A stretch of 64,000 nucleotides of DNA from Streptomyces beijiangensis (lineage in GTDB: Bacteria > Actinomycetota > Actinomycetes > Streptomycetales > Streptomycetaceae). Where the stretch lies: positions 1 to 64,000 of the forward strand of contig NZ_JAFLRJ010000036.1 in assembly GCF_017315755.1 (NCBI RefSeq), read 5' to 3'. Position numbers and translations under genes: made by a program. Of this stretch, positions 10,265 through 18,871 are shown piece by piece. Within the stretch, counting starts at the first letter, position 1; each line of letters starts with the position of its first letter. The notes under the pieces are model-generated. The model worked only from the letters and a program-made list of their open reading frames with translations. It was not told the DNA's origin and ran no database searches.

Positions 10265-11083
10265 ATGGCGGGGCAGGACATGGGTGAGCACGGAACGGAC
10301 CACGGGTATCTGCTCGACAACCAGCAGTCGGAAGCGGGCATCCGGTTCGGCGCACTGGCCGAGCTGTTCGATCCGGTGACGTTCCGGCACATCGACCGGA
10401 TCGGCATCACCAAGGGCATGCGGTGCTGGGAGGTCGGGGCCGGCGGTCCGTCCGTTCCCACGGGTCTTGCCGAGCGGGTCGGGACCGAGGGGAAGGTGGT
10501 CTGCACCGACATCGATGTGTCCTGGGCGCGGGACGCCGCATCCGATGTCGTCGAGGTCCTGCGCCACGACGTCGCGGCCGATCCTCCGCCGCCGGGCGGT
10601 TTCGACCTGGTGCACGCCCGGCTGGTCCTGGTGCATGTCGTCGAACGTGCCGAGGCGCTGCGCCGTATGGTCCAGGCGCTGCGACCCGGTGGTGTGCTGC
10701 TCCTGGAGGACGCCGATCCGGGGCTGCAGCCTCTGCTGTGCCCGGACGAGTCGGGCCCCGAGCAGCGGCTGGCCAACCGTCTCCGGTCCGGGTTCCGTGA
10801 ACTCATGGCGGCGCGCGGCGCCGATCTCTCGTACGGCCGGACACTGCCCCGGCTGCTGCGCGAAGCCGGTCTGGCCGACGTACGGGCGGATGCCTACTTC
10901 CCGATCACCTCGCCGGCCTGCACCGTCCTTGAGGCGGCGACCGTCCGGCAGATCCGTGGCCGGCTCGTGGCTGCGGGGATCGCGACCGACGAGGACATCG
11001 ACCTCCATCTGTCCCACGTCGCCACCGGACGGCTCGATCTGGCGACGGCCCCGATGATCTCCGCCTGGGGTCGCCGCCCGTAA
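10265..11083 (+). CDS. Class I SAM-dependent methyltransferase
   Basis: 272-residue methyltransferase. The glycine-rich SAM-binding motif CWEVGAGGPSVP lies near residue 50, followed by an acidic strand end (VVCTDID). A post-I region FDLVHARLVLVHV and the segment ALRPGGVLLLEDAD are typical of the methyltransferase-11/25 superfamily. The start at 10265 has GGAGAGAG immediately upstream; an upstream in-frame ATG (10229) has none. It is convergent with the NmrA-like gene. The substrate cannot be inferred. Confidence 0.85.
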   Translation: MAGQDMGEHGTDHGYLLDNQQSEAGIRFGALAELFDPVTFRHIDRIGITKGMRCWEVGAGGPSVPTGLAERVGTEGKVVCTDIDVSWARDAASDVVEVLRHDVAADPPPPGGFDLVHARLVLVHVVERAEALRRMVQALRPGGVLLLEDADPGLQPLLCPDESGPEQRLANRLRSGFRELMAARGADLSYGRTLPRLLREAGLADVRADAYFPITSPACTVLEAATVRQIRGRLVAAGIATDEDIDLHLSHVATGRLDLATAPMISAWGRRP

Positions 11084-11097
11084 CCGGGCACGGCCCG

Positions 11098-11970
11098 TCA
11101 GCGCACGCTGCTGCCGGACAGCTGCTTGCGCAGGACTGCTGCCATGGAGAGGGGCTCGCGGCCGAGCAGGGTGGCCAGCGTCGGGTCGACGGCGGCGAAC
11201 TCACCGGCGCGGCCGGCTGTGAAGACGCCGAGCAGTTGGTCCGCCGCCTGGGCGGGGACACCTCGGCCCACCAGCTCCCGGCAGAACGCGTCGTCGGGTG
11301 CGGTGGTCCTCGTGACGGTGCGGCCGGTGATCTCCGCGGCGATGCGGGCGATGTCGTCGAAGGTCAGCGCCTGCCCCGCCGTGAGCGGGGGAGTGGGGCC
11401 GTCGAAGCGGCCTTCGTCGGCCAGGACGGCGGCGGCCGCGTCGGCGAGGTCGGCATGGGCGGTCCAGCTCACCGGCCCGTCCGCGGGGAGCACGATGTCG
11501 CCCGACTCCACGCCATGGCCGGCGAACTGCACCGCGCTGGCGGCGTAGAAACCATTGCGCAGCGAGGTGAACGGCACGCCGGAGGCGCGCAGTGCCTCCT
11601 CGGTGGCGGCATGGTCGCGGCAGGGCTCGAAATGCGACGAGGCGCCGGCACCCATGTGGCTGGTGTAGAGGATGCGACGCGCGCCCGCCGCCGCGGCCGC
11701 GTCGATCGCGGCACGGTGCTGCCGCACGGCCTCCTCGCCCATCTTGTCGACGGAGACGATCAGCACCTGTGAGGCGCCCTCGAAGGCGTGGGCGAGGCTG
11801 TCGGCGTCGGTGAAGCTGCCCTGCCGCACTCGTATCCCCTGGTCGGCGAACGCCTGCGCCTTCTGCGGGTCGCGGACGCTGACGCCCACCCGGTCGGCAG
11901 GCACGCGGGTCAGCAGCCGTTCGACGATCTGGCGTCCGAGCAGCCCGGTGGCTCCGGTAACGATGATCAT
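11098..11970 (-). CDS. NmrA-like NAD(P)-dependent oxidoreductase (quinone reductase type)
   Basis: 290-residue atypical short-chain dehydrogenase. The N-terminus MIIVTGATGLLGRQIVERLL is a Rossmann GxxGxxG motif, and the segment around SGVPFTSLRNGFY matches the QOR2/YtfG-like NAD(P)H:quinone oxidoreductase branch. ATG 11970 has TGGAG six nt upstream; the reading frame runs further back into the TetR gene region, which is not coding. It is divergent from a TetR gene with a perfect palindrome between them. It is thus probably the repressor's target, induced by an electrophile or quinone (inference). Confidence 0.87.
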   Translation of the reverse strand: MIIVTGATGLLGRQIVERLLTRVPADRVGVSVRDPQKAQAFADQGIRVRQGSFTDADSLAHAFEGASQVLIVSVDKMGEEAVRQHRAAIDAAAAAGARRILYTSHMGAGASSHFEPCRDHAATEEALRASGVPFTSLRNGFYAASAVQFAGHGVESGDIVLPADGPVSWTAHADLADAAAAVLADEGRFDGPTPPLTAGQALTFDDIARIAAEITGRTVTRTTAPDDAFCRELVGRGVPAQAADQLLGVFTAGRAGEFAAVDPTLATLLGREPLSMAAVLRKQLSGSSVR

Positions 11971-12013
11971 ATTGCGCTCCAGTAAATCCAGTTCCAATGG
12001 AATCGCATTGAGC

Positions 12014-12026
12014 GTATCACTGATAC
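12014..12026. promoter_or_regulatory. Palindromic operator candidate for the TetR regulator
   Basis: GTATCACTGATAC is a perfect 6+1+6 inverted repeat, midway in the 91-bp gap between the divergent NmrA-like and TetR genes. Its form and placement are classic for TetR-family autorepression. A second small palindrome, TTCCAATGGAA, lies at 11992-12002. Confidence 0.6.
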
Positions 12027-12061
12027 TAACGACGGAAACGGAAGTGCTATATCGTCGATAC

Positions 12062-12808
12062 ATGCCACCGCGTTCACGTATCAGGGACGGCGCCGCAGCC
12101 GTCGAGTCCGACACCGCAGCCGTGGGTCGCGAGCAGGCCAGGCAACGCGTCATCGAGGCCGCGGCCGACCTGCTGGCGCGCGAGGGCCGCGACGCCGTCA
12201 CCACCCGCGCGGTCGCGGTCGCGGCGGGCGTGCAGGCGCCTGCCATCTACCGGCTGTTCGGGGACAAGGACGGGCTGCTCGAAGCGGTGGCCGAGCACGG
12301 CTTCGCCACGTTTCTCGCCGCCAAGCACGTCGACCCGGACCCGAAGGACCCCATCGAGGACCTGCGGGCCGGCTGGGACCTGGCGGTCGAGTTCGGTCTT
12401 GCCAACCCGGCGCTCTACACGCTGATGTACGGCGAGCCCACCAGGACCGCTTCGGCTGCCTTCAGGGCCGGGATGGAGGTCCTGAAGGGCCGTATCCGTC
12501 GGCTCGCCGCCGGCGGGTGGCTCCGCGTCGACGAGGAACTCGCGGCCATGCTCATCCACGCCACGGCACGCGGTGCGGTGCTCACCTGGCTCTCCCTGGC
12601 CGAAGACCGGCGCGACCCGGCCCTGTTGACCACGCTGCGGGAGTCCATGGTCACCACCGTGACCAACGAGGAACCGGCCGTACGGGACGCGGGCCCGGCC
12701 GGGGCCGCCCGCACGTTGCGCGCCATGCTGCCCGAGCAGACGATCCTCAGCGGCGCGGAGCAGGACCTGCTGAGGGAGTGGCTGGACCGCCTCGCCGCCG
12801 ACGGGTGA
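12062..12808 (+). CDS. TetR/AcrR-family transcriptional regulator
   Basis: 248-residue repressor. The N-terminal HTH is clear (AADLLAREGRDAVTTRAVAVA, then the recognition helix with AIYRLFGDKDGLL). It is followed by an all-helical ligand domain with a TetR_C-type tail. Start ATG 12062 directly follows the divergent control region. The neighbour on the other strand is an NmrA-like reductase, which suggests a repressor-enzyme pair sensing a small toxic molecule. Confidence 0.9.
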   Translation: MPPRSRIRDGAAAVESDTAAVGREQARQRVIEAAADLLAREGRDAVTTRAVAVAAGVQAPAIYRLFGDKDGLLEAVAEHGFATFLAAKHVDPDPKDPIEDLRAGWDLAVEFGLANPALYTLMYGEPTRTASAAFRAGMEVLKGRIRRLAAGGWLRVDEELAAMLIHATARGAVLTWLSLAEDRRDPALLTTLRESMVTTVTNEEPAVRDAGPAGAARTLRAMLPEQTILSGAEQDLLREWLDRLAADG

Positions 12809-12830
12809 GGCGCCTCGCCGTGAGGGCGGA

Positions 12831-13415
12831 TCAGGTGTGCGCCGGGGGGTGGAGATGGGTGCGCTGCCCGTCGTGATCGAGGATGATCAGGATCTCCGCC
12901 GGCCCGCCGAGCGCCTTGATGGCGTGCGGGATCATGGTGGAGAACTCGGCGGCCTCGCCGGTCTCGATCCGTATGGCACGCTCGCCGAGGATCAGGGTGA
13001 TGGTCCCCGACAGGACGGTGAACCAGTCCTTGCCGGGGTGGACTCCGAGCATGTCGGCCCCCGGGCCCTGCGCCTCGTCGGTGATACGCATCTTGGCGAC
13101 CGTGACAGCGGCCTGCCCGGATCCCCGGTTCAGCAGCCAGGTGGTCAGTCCGCGGTGCTCGTCGCGCTCGGGCCTGATCACCACGTCGTCGTCGTTCAGG
13201 GTCTCCACCAGCTGGTCGAGCGAAGTCCCCAGGGCCCGCGCCAGTGAGGTCAGCTGGTCGAGGCTGATGCGCCGGTGACCGGTCTCGATGCGGCTCAGGG
13301 TGGAAGGGCTCAGGAAGGCGCGCTCGGCGAGGCTGTCCAGTGACCAGCCGCGCGCCTGCCGCAGGCTCCTGATGCGCATGCGGACCGTGCTGTCCACGTC
13401 GCTTTCTTGCGTCAT
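12831..13415 (-). CDS. XRE-family regulator with C-terminal cupin
   Basis: 194 residues: an XRE HTH (about 10-70, RQARGWSLDSLAERAFLSPS, then TLSRIETG) followed by a small cupin barrel (about 110-190, containing HPGKDWFTVLSGT). This fusion is common in regulators that sense small molecules. ATG 13415 lies 7 nt after TAGGCT with no RBS, so it is probably leaderless. An inverted repeat overlaps the start codon and suggests self-control. It is divergent from a methyltransferase gene 48 bp away. Confidence 0.85.
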   Translation of the reverse strand: MTQESDVDSTVRMRIRSLRQARGWSLDSLAERAFLSPSTLSRIETGHRRISLDQLTSLARALGTSLDQLVETLNDDDVVIRPERDEHRGLTTWLLNRGSGQAAVTVAKMRITDEAQGPGADMLGVHPGKDWFTVLSGTITLILGERAIRIETGEAAEFSTMIPHAIKALGGPAEILIILDHDGQRTHLHPPAHT

Positions 13416-13428
13416 ACGCAAGAGCCTA
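13406..13428. promoter_or_regulatory. Inverted repeat and -10 box over the XRE-cupin start
   Basis: CTTGCG-TCATA-CGCAAG (13406-13422) is a perfect inverted repeat whose centre holds the start codon of the XRE-cupin gene. TAGGCT on the minus strand (13423-13428) is its likely -10 box. A further GCGCAA half-site sits just upstream (about 13437-13442). Binding here would block leaderless transcription. Confidence 0.5.
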
Positions 13429-13462
13429 CGCGGTGTGCGCAAAGCGGAGTTACCGTCGACCT

Positions 13463-14314
13463 ATGATCACCACCGGAACGAGCGCCTCCCACCCGCACCA
13501 GAGCCACGCCGGAGCCGATGCCGGCACTGTCGCGATGGCCGAACTCCTGGAGCTCGACGCCGAGGTTCTGCAGACCTGTCTGTCGGAGCTGACCGCCTGG
13601 CTGGGCGAACTGTCCGACCCGGAGCCCGCCCGCATCGTCGATCTCGGCAGCGGGACAGGAACAGGCACCATCGCCCTGGCGCGGCGTTTCGGGCAGGCCG
13701 GCGTAACGGCTGTGGATATCTCCCCCCAGATGCTTCACCGGCTGGCGAAGAAAGCGTCCACGCTGGGTCTCGCCGACCGGGTCCGGGGCGTCCAGGCGGA
13801 TCTGGACGAAGGCTGGCCCGCGCTCGGAACCAGCGATCTGGTCTGGGCGGCCGCCTCCCTGCACCACATGGCCGACCCCGACCGCGTACTGGCCGGAGCG
13901 TTCGATGCCCTGCGCCCGGGCGGTCTGCTGGCCGTCACCGAGATGGACTTCTTCCCCCGCTTCCTGCCCGACGACACCGGCATCGGCCGCCCTGGGCTGG
14001 AAGCCCGCGTCCACGCCACGCTGAACCCGGGTCCGGCCGTCGACTGGACGGATCATCTGACCCGGGCGGGATTCGTGATGGAAGCCAAGCGGCCCTTCGC
14101 CGTCGCCCTGACAACTCCCCTCCCGGCCGCCACGGCCCGCTACGCGCAGGCGTGTCTGCGGAAGCTGCGCTCGCACCTCGACGAGCAGTTGCCCGCCGAC
14201 GACCTGGCCGCACTCGACACGATCCTCGACAGCGACAGCCCGTACAGCGTCCTGAGGCGCGAGGACCTCACCGTCCGTACCACCAGGACCACTTGGGCTG
14301 CCCGCCGCCCCTGA
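13463..14314 (+). CDS. SAM-dependent methyltransferase
   Basis: 283-residue class I methyltransferase. SAM motif RIVDLGSGTGTGTIALA lies near residue 60, followed by VTAVDIS and the TSDLVWAAASLHHMADP and LRPGGLLAVTEMD segments. ATG 13463 follows TACCGT by 6 nt with no RBS, so it is probably leaderless. It is divergent from the XRE-cupin regulator and may be under its control. The substrate is unknown; the His-rich N-terminus (HPHQSH) is unremarkable. Confidence 0.85.
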   Translation: MITTGTSASHPHQSHAGADAGTVAMAELLELDAEVLQTCLSELTAWLGELSDPEPARIVDLGSGTGTGTIALARRFGQAGVTAVDISPQMLHRLAKKASTLGLADRVRGVQADLDEGWPALGTSDLVWAAASLHHMADPDRVLAGAFDALRPGGLLAVTEMDFFPRFLPDDTGIGRPGLEARVHATLNPGPAVDWTDHLTRAGFVMEAKRPFAVALTTPLPAATARYAQACLRKLRSHLDEQLPADDLAALDTILDSDSPYSVLRREDLTVRTTRTTWAARRP

Positions 14315-14401
14315 CCGATGAAGCGAGCACGCCACGGACCAAGGTCAGCCGGCCGGGGTCGAAGCTGCTCCCCGCACTCCGGGAGCTGTGAGGTCCGCTG
14401 A

Positions 14402-14896
14402 TCAGAAGTGCGTGGCGATGCCGAACGCCTCGCGCAGCCGCGCCATGTCACGCAGGTCGCGGTCCGCGGGCTCGTACCCCTGGTGGAAGTAGACCTGCTG
14501 CTCCGCGGAGATGCAGGGGACCGTCGTCCCCGCGACCGTCCCGGTGACGAAGCACTCGGCGGGGTACGGGAACGGACTGCCGGGGTCGAACGACTGCTGT
14601 ACGGCGGAGCCGTCCGGTGCGAAGGCCAGGGGATGCAGATCGATCTCCCGGCCTTCCGCGTGCGTGACGACGAACCGCACCGGGCGCTGATCGAGGGTCT
14701 CGGTGAATCCGGCCCCGGCAAGGGCGGCCAGCACGTCCCCCTCCTGCTCGCGCCGGTGCAGGAGATCGAGATCGCGGTGGTCCCGCCCCTGATCCCCGAC
14801 GAGGGCGTCGATGCCCCAGCCGCCTGCGATCCAGGTGTCGGCGCCGGCACCGCGCAGTACGGCGAGAACGGACAGGACGTCGTCGGCGGTCATCAT
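14402..14896 (-). CDS. Lincosamide-type (Lnu-like) nucleotidyltransferase
   Basis: 164-residue nucleotidyltransferase. WIAGGWGIDALVGDQGRDHR, followed closely by DLDLL, is the GG...D-x-D nucleotidyltransferase signature seen in the small LnuA/AadA-like enzymes, which adenylylate lincosamides or related antibiotics. The segment with REIDLHPLAF supplies the third acidic residue. The start is taken at ATG 14896, 7 nt after TAACCT (leaderless); ATG 14893 is equally possible. It stands alone between unrelated genes. Whether it acts on an antibiotic cannot be told from sequence. Confidence 0.75.
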   Translation of the reverse strand: MMTADDVLSVLAVLRGAGADTWIAGGWGIDALVGDQGRDHRDLDLLHRREQEGDVLAALAGAGFTETLDQRPVRFVVTHAEGREIDLHPLAFAPDGSAVQQSFDPGSPFPYPAECFVTGTVAGTTVPCISAEQQVYFHQGYEPADRDLRDMARLREAFGIATHF

Positions 14897-15002
14897 GACC
14901 GGCAGGTTAGCCCAGACCCGCGCTGACCTCCGGGGGTGCTGCTCGTTGAACACGGCGGCGGCACAACGCCGTTCATGCCTCGCCGGCACGGAGGGATCCC
15001 CG

Positions 15003-15842
15003 ATGGCATCAGCACAGTGGCAGCGACTCGTCGACCACGTCGTGGCCGTACCCGAGCAGATCTATGAGACGTGGACCAGCTCGGAGGGCTGGAACAACAT
15101 CACCAAGTTCGGCAAGGAGTACGGCGAGAACGGGGTGAGCTGGTGTGTGATCTTCAACTGGGACATGTACCACGACGTCGGCCTCGACGCGGTCGTACCG
15201 AAGGTCGACAACGTCGCTGTCTTCTCCGACTGGGCGAAGAAGCGCGGCAGTTGGTCCGCGTATCCGAGCATCGGGGCGTGGGTGAATCTCGGCAACGGCG
15301 CGCACACCGAGCTGGTGACCGGATTCGACGCCGACACGGTCTTCACCAAGGGCGGCAACAGCGTCCGGTCGGGAGCCGCGGACAATGGGCAGGGCAACGG
15401 CGTCTGGTCCCACTCCACCGCCCGGCGCAGCGCACGCGTCGTCGGCTACTTCGCCCCGCACTTCCCCGACGGAGTGTGCCCGCCGACGGCCGATCCGGCC
15501 GACCCGCGGGGCGGCGGGGCCGTCGCCTCCTGGCGGCACGCACCCGCATCGAAGCCCGCGGTCTCCCTGGCCCATGTGGTCCACGCGGCCCGTCACGATC
15601 CGCCCGCGGCCCAGGGACACACCAGCTTCAAGGGCGATGTCCTGCTCGTGGAGAAGGCGCTCAGCGCCGAGGGGCTCCTGCCCCACCAGTACGTCGACGG
15701 AAGCTTCGGCGCCAGGACCGTCGACGCCTACTCCGCATGGCAGCGCCGCTGCCACCTCGCGGGACCGGCCGCCGACGGCATCCCGGGCCAGGGGTCCCTG
15801 ACCCGGCTGGGCGCGCAGCACGGGTTCACCGTCACCACCTGA
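15003..15842 (+). CDS. CHAP-like amidase with C-terminal peptidoglycan-binding domain
   Basis: 279 residues. The N-terminal half has a Cys in WCVIFNWDMY near residue 47 and a His in GAHTELVTGF near 101, placed as in CHAP/NlpC-type cysteine amidases and phage lysins. Residues about 205-275 look like a peptidoglycan-binding domain (VEKALSAEGLLPHQYVDGSF, then a TVDAYSAWQRR helix). There is no obvious signal peptide, as in phage-type lysins. The start ATG 15003 has GGAGGGA upstream. It could be a domesticated phage lysin; no phage genes adjoin it. Confidence 0.75.
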   Translation: MASAQWQRLVDHVVAVPEQIYETWTSSEGWNNITKFGKEYGENGVSWCVIFNWDMYHDVGLDAVVPKVDNVAVFSDWAKKRGSWSAYPSIGAWVNLGNGAHTELVTGFDADTVFTKGGNSVRSGAADNGQGNGVWSHSTARRSARVVGYFAPHFPDGVCPPTADPADPRGGGAVASWRHAPASKPAVSLAHVVHAARHDPPAAQGHTSFKGDVLLVEKALSAEGLLPHQYVDGSFGARTVDAYSAWQRRCHLAGPAADGIPGQGSLTRLGAQHGFTVTT

Positions 15843-15867
15843 ACGCCTCGCGACGGTGACCGAAGGG

Positions 15868-16050
15868 CTACGCCGCCGCGGAGATCTCCGCCTTCAGCGC
15901 GTCGGTGTATCCCTTGCGCAGCCGCCGGTACTCCTCGCTCTCCGCAGAGCTCAACGACCGCCCGTACCGCGACCGCAGGAACTCGCGGATCGCCTCGTTC
16001 CACACGGCGCTCGGCCGCGGGAAAACAGGAGTGGGGGCAGGTGCAGGCAT
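15868..16050 (-). CDS. Small conserved-looking hypothetical protein
   Basis: 60 residues with a Pro-rich start (MPAPAPTPVFPRPS) and then a helical, charged body with REFLRSRYGRSLSSAESEEY. The ATG lies 7 nt after TAGCCT and has no RBS, fitting the leaderless pattern of neighbouring genes; this supports a real gene. No function recognised. Confidence 0.55.
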   Translation of the reverse strand: MPAPAPTPVFPRPSAVWNEAIREFLRSRYGRSLSSAESEEYRRLRKGYTDALKAEISAAA

Positions 16051-16133
16051 GAGGGCAGGCTAGCGGGTGGGATCGGCAGCCGTCTCCACCGCATGGCGGG
16101 AGAGGCGGTCCGCCGGCCGTCGGCGGGCGGTGC

Positions 16134-17009
16134 TCAGCCCCCGGCCGGACCCGCGTCCGGGCTGAGCGCACCGGAGCCGATCAGGAAGAACAGGACGATG
16201 CCGAGCACGATCCGGTAGACCACGAACGGCATGAAACTTTTCGACGAGATGTACTTCATGAACCACGCGATGACCACATATCCGACAGCGAAGGCGATGA
16301 GCGTCGCGAAGGCCGTCGGCCCCCAGGAGATGTGACCGCTCTCGCCGGCGTCCTTCAGCTCGAACACTCCTGATGCCAGCACGGCCGGGACTGCCAGCAG
16401 GAATGAGTAACGCGCCGCCGCCTCGCGGGTGTAGCCCATCAGCAGACCGCCGCTGATCGTCGCGCCGGACCGGGAGACCCCGGGGACCAGGGCCATCGCC
16501 TGGCAGACACCGAAGACGAGCCCGTCCTTGATGCTCAGCTCCCGGAGCGACTTGCGCTCCTTCACGGCGCGGTGCTTGCCGCCGGACTCGTCACGGGCCG
16601 CGAGACGGTCGGCGACGCCGAGGACGATGCCCATCACGATCAGCGTGACGGCGATGACGCGCAGATCGCGGAAACTGGTGTCGATCTGGTCCTTCAGTAC
16701 GACACCAAGCACACCGATCGGGATCGAGCCGATGATGACGAGCCAGCCCATCCGGGCGTCGTGGTCGCCGCGCAGGGAGCGGTCGGTGAGCGACCGGAAC
16801 CAGGCGGAGACGATCCTGGCGATGTCCTTGCGGAAGTAGATCAGGACGGCCGTCTCGGTGCCTATCTGGGTGATGGCCGTGAAGGCCGCTCCCGCGTCCG
16901 GCCAGTCGGCGAAGGCCGAGGCGAGGCGCAGATGCGCGCTGGAGGAGATGGGCAGGAATTCGGTCAGCCCCTGCACGAATCCGAGGACGAACGCTTCGAA
17001 CCAAGACAT
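16134..17009 (-). CDS. uppP: Undecaprenyl-diphosphatase UppP (BacA family)
   Basis: 291-residue membrane enzyme that dephosphorylates undecaprenyl pyrophosphate, recycling the lipid carrier of cell-wall synthesis and giving bacitracin tolerance. The family motifs are clear: QGLTEFLPISSSAHL near residue 13 and GVSRSGATI near 175. About eight membrane segments are visible. ATG 17009 gives the usual N-terminus MSWFEAFVLGFVQGLTE; an upstream ATG at 17036 is less likely. Confidence 0.95.
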   Translation of the reverse strand: MSWFEAFVLGFVQGLTEFLPISSSAHLRLASAFADWPDAGAAFTAITQIGTETAVLIYFRKDIARIVSAWFRSLTDRSLRGDHDARMGWLVIIGSIPIGVLGVVLKDQIDTSFRDLRVIAVTLIVMGIVLGVADRLAARDESGGKHRAVKERKSLRELSIKDGLVFGVCQAMALVPGVSRSGATISGGLLMGYTREAAARYSFLLAVPAVLASGVFELKDAGESGHISWGPTAFATLIAFAVGYVVIAWFMKYISSKSFMPFVVYRIVLGIVLFFLIGSGALSPDAGPAGG

Positions 17010-17114
17010 GGGTGTACGCCGTCCAAGGTGAATCAAATGGTGATCGGTCCGGGGCAGAGTAGCGTCCCAAAATGACCGGCATGCGACGGACCCCGGTTTT
17101 TCGGGCCGCTCCGG

Positions 17115-17822
17115 TCAGCGGTCGTGCAGCCGGTGGCGCCTGCGCCAGGCGACCGCCGCCGCGCTCAGGCCCGTCACCACGATGAAGCCCATGGCGATCA
17201 GGAACGCCGGCGAGGTCGGTGATGACGCCGTGCTGCCGGCGACGACGTACGCAGCTGTGTTCGGCAGCGAACCGACCCCGGTCGCCACCAGGAAAGCAGT
17301 CCAGCCCATCCGGGAGACCGCCGCGCAGTAATTGGCCGCGGCGAACGGGACCCCTGGGAAGAGCCGCAGTGCCAGCATCGAGCGGAAACCGTGCCGGCTC
17401 AGCTGCCCGTCCGCGGCCTTCAGCCAGCGGCCCCGGAGCAGCGGCCGCAGCGCCTCCTGCCCCAGCACCCGGCCGAGGCCGAAGGAGATCCCCGCGCCGA
17501 TGACCGTCCCGGCGATCGACGCGCCGAGGCCCGCCGCCGTACCGAAGAGCGCGCCGGCGGCCAGATTGAGCAGTGGTCGCGGTACGAACGCCGCGGTGCA
17601 CAGGCCGTACGCGACACCGAACAGGACCACCGCGGCGCCGCCGCCCAGCGCGGGCGGCAGATCGGAGGAGAGCAGCCGCTGCGGCTGGAGGAGGACCATG
17701 GCGGTCGCGGCCGCCAGCAGGATCAGTACGAGCAGGGAGAGCCGCGACCTGGGCGAGAGCAAGGCCCTGGAACAGCGCGCAGCGAAGCCGGGGGACGCCG
17801 GCCGGGTGGCGGTCTCGAGCAT
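17115..17822 (-). CDS. TVP38/TMEM64 (VTT-domain) membrane protein
   Basis: 235-residue integral membrane protein of the VTT/SNARE-associated (DedA-like) family. It has an N-terminal membrane segment (LVLILLAAATAMVLL) and the VTT core with GALFGTAAGLGASIAGTVIG and LRLFPGVPFAAANYCAAVSR. Such proteins are thought to move or scramble lipids, including the undecaprenyl carrier; the adjacent uppP gene fits that theme (inference). ATG 17822 is 6 nt after TACGCT with no RBS. Confidence 0.85.
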   Translation of the reverse strand: MLETATRPASPGFAARCSRALLSPRSRLSLLVLILLAAATAMVLLQPQRLLSSDLPPALGGGAAVVLFGVAYGLCTAAFVPRPLLNLAAGALFGTAAGLGASIAGTVIGAGISFGLGRVLGQEALRPLLRGRWLKAADGQLSRHGFRSMLALRLFPGVPFAAANYCAAVSRMGWTAFLVATGVGSLPNTAAYVVAGSTASSPTSPAFLIAMGFIVVTGLSAAAVAWRRRHRLHDR

Positions 17823-17828
17823 CCGGGG

Positions 17829-17864
17829 AGCGTAACCGACATCGGTGTGTGATCGCCGTAATGT
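17829..17864. promoter_or_regulatory. Back-to-back leaderless promoters
   Basis: The 49-bp gap holds two outward -10 boxes. Minus-strand TACGCT (17829-17834) lies 6 nt from the VTT gene ATG, and plus-strand TAATGT (17859-17864) lies 7 nt from the AlkD-like gene ATG. Neither gene has a Shine-Dalgarno sequence. Confidence 0.55.
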
Positions 17865-17871
17865 GGATCGT

Positions 17872-18573
17872 ATGACCATCACACCGGTGTCGCCGAGCGC
17901 GCTCGCCGACACCGTGCTGGCACGGCTCACCACGGAGTATCCGGCGGCGGCGAACCCCTACCGCGCCGCCGAGATGGTCGCGTACATGAAGGGCGTCGCC
18001 CCCTTCCTCGGCATCCGCTCGCCGGAGCGCCGCGCCCTGTCCCGTACGGTCCTCGAAGGCACTCCGCGACCCGGCGAGGCGGACTGCACGGCCATCGCCC
18101 TGCGCTGCTGGGAGCTCCCGGAGCGCGAGTACCACTATTTCGCCGTCGACTACCTGCGCCGCCATGTGAAGCGCTGCGGTTCCGGCTTCCTCCCCGTGGC
18201 CGGGCAGCTCGTCTCCACCTCCTCCTGGTGGGACACGGTCGACCATCTCGCCGCGCACGTCGTCGGCCCGCTCGTCGCCGCCGACCCGGGGCTGCGGACC
18301 GTCATGGACGAGTGGATCGAGGACGACGACCTCTGGGTCGCGCGGACCGCACTCCTCCACCAGCTGCGCTACCAGGACGCGACCGACACCGATCGGCTCT
18401 TCGGCTACTGCCTGCGCCGATCCGGGCACAGCGACTTCTTCATCCGCAAGGCCATCGGCTGGTGCCTGCGGGAGTACGGCAGGACGGACCCGGGCGCGGT
18501 GCGCGCGTTCGTCGCGGAGTCGGGGCCCCGGCTTTCCCCGCTGTCCGTGCGCGAAGCCCTCAAAAACCTCTGA
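17872..18573 (+). CDS. AlkD-like DNA alkylation repair protein
   Basis: 233-residue all-helical protein of the DNA_alkylation (HEAT-like, AlkD) family, which excises alkylated bases. Recognisable parts are [20 protein letters not shown], the [14 protein letters not shown] segment and [20 protein letters not shown] near the end. ATG 17872 follows TAATGT by 7 nt (leaderless). It is divergent from the VTT gene. Confidence 0.88.
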   Translation: MTITPVSPSALADTVLARLTTEYPAAANPYRAAEMVAYMKGVAPFLGIRSPERRALSRTVLEGTPRPGEADCTAIALRCWELPEREYHYFAVDYLRRHVKRCGSGFLPVAGQLVSTSSWWDTVDHLAAHVVGPLVAADPGLRTVMDEWIEDDDLWVARTALLHQLRYQDATDTDRLFGYCLRRSGHSDFFIRKAIGWCLREYGRTDPGAVRAFVAESGPRLSPLSVREALKNL

Positions 18574-18644
18574 CCGCGACAACTCCCGTACGGCGAAAAA
18601 CCATTCGACGTGCCCCGGGTCCCGAGGGCATGATCAGCGACATG

Positions 18645-18776
18645 TACCGGTACGTCTTCCTCACAGCGCGGGCCGCAGTCGCGGCAGCGCCGAAGGCTGC
18701 CGATTTCGCAGACCCCGCTGCCGCAGTCGCAGCAGCAGCCACTGCGGCAGCGCCCTTCGGCGGCGCCCGAAGCTGA
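18645..18776 (+). CDS. Possible leader peptide ahead of tuf
   Basis: 43-residue frame [20 protein letters not shown] and on, strongly Ala-rich, ending 95 bp before tuf. It is the only frame in the roughly 300-bp tuf leader that starts with a plausible ATG and spans the hairpin. There is no clear RBS (GAGGG precedes an upstream in-frame ATG at 18630). It could equally be non-coding leader RNA. Confidence 0.25.
   Translation, partial: YRYVFLTARAAVAAAPKAADFADPAAAVAAAATAAAPFGGARS
18717..18751 (+). promoter_or_regulatory. Hairpin in the tuf leader
   Basis: GCTGCCGCAGT (18717-18727) pairs perfectly with 18741-18751 around a 13-nt CAG-rich loop. It lies about 120 nt upstream of the tuf start and may be an attenuator or stability element. 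The rest of 18574-18871 shows no other gene apart from a GAGGAAG RBS before tuf. Confidence 0.4.
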
Positions 18777-18871
18777 CCCTTCCCGGATCGTCCGGCGGAC
18801 CCCGCAGGGGGAGGGTCGGCAAGGCCCGGGGGTCCCCATCACGCTTCGAGTTCCCGAGGAAGAAAACAGCC

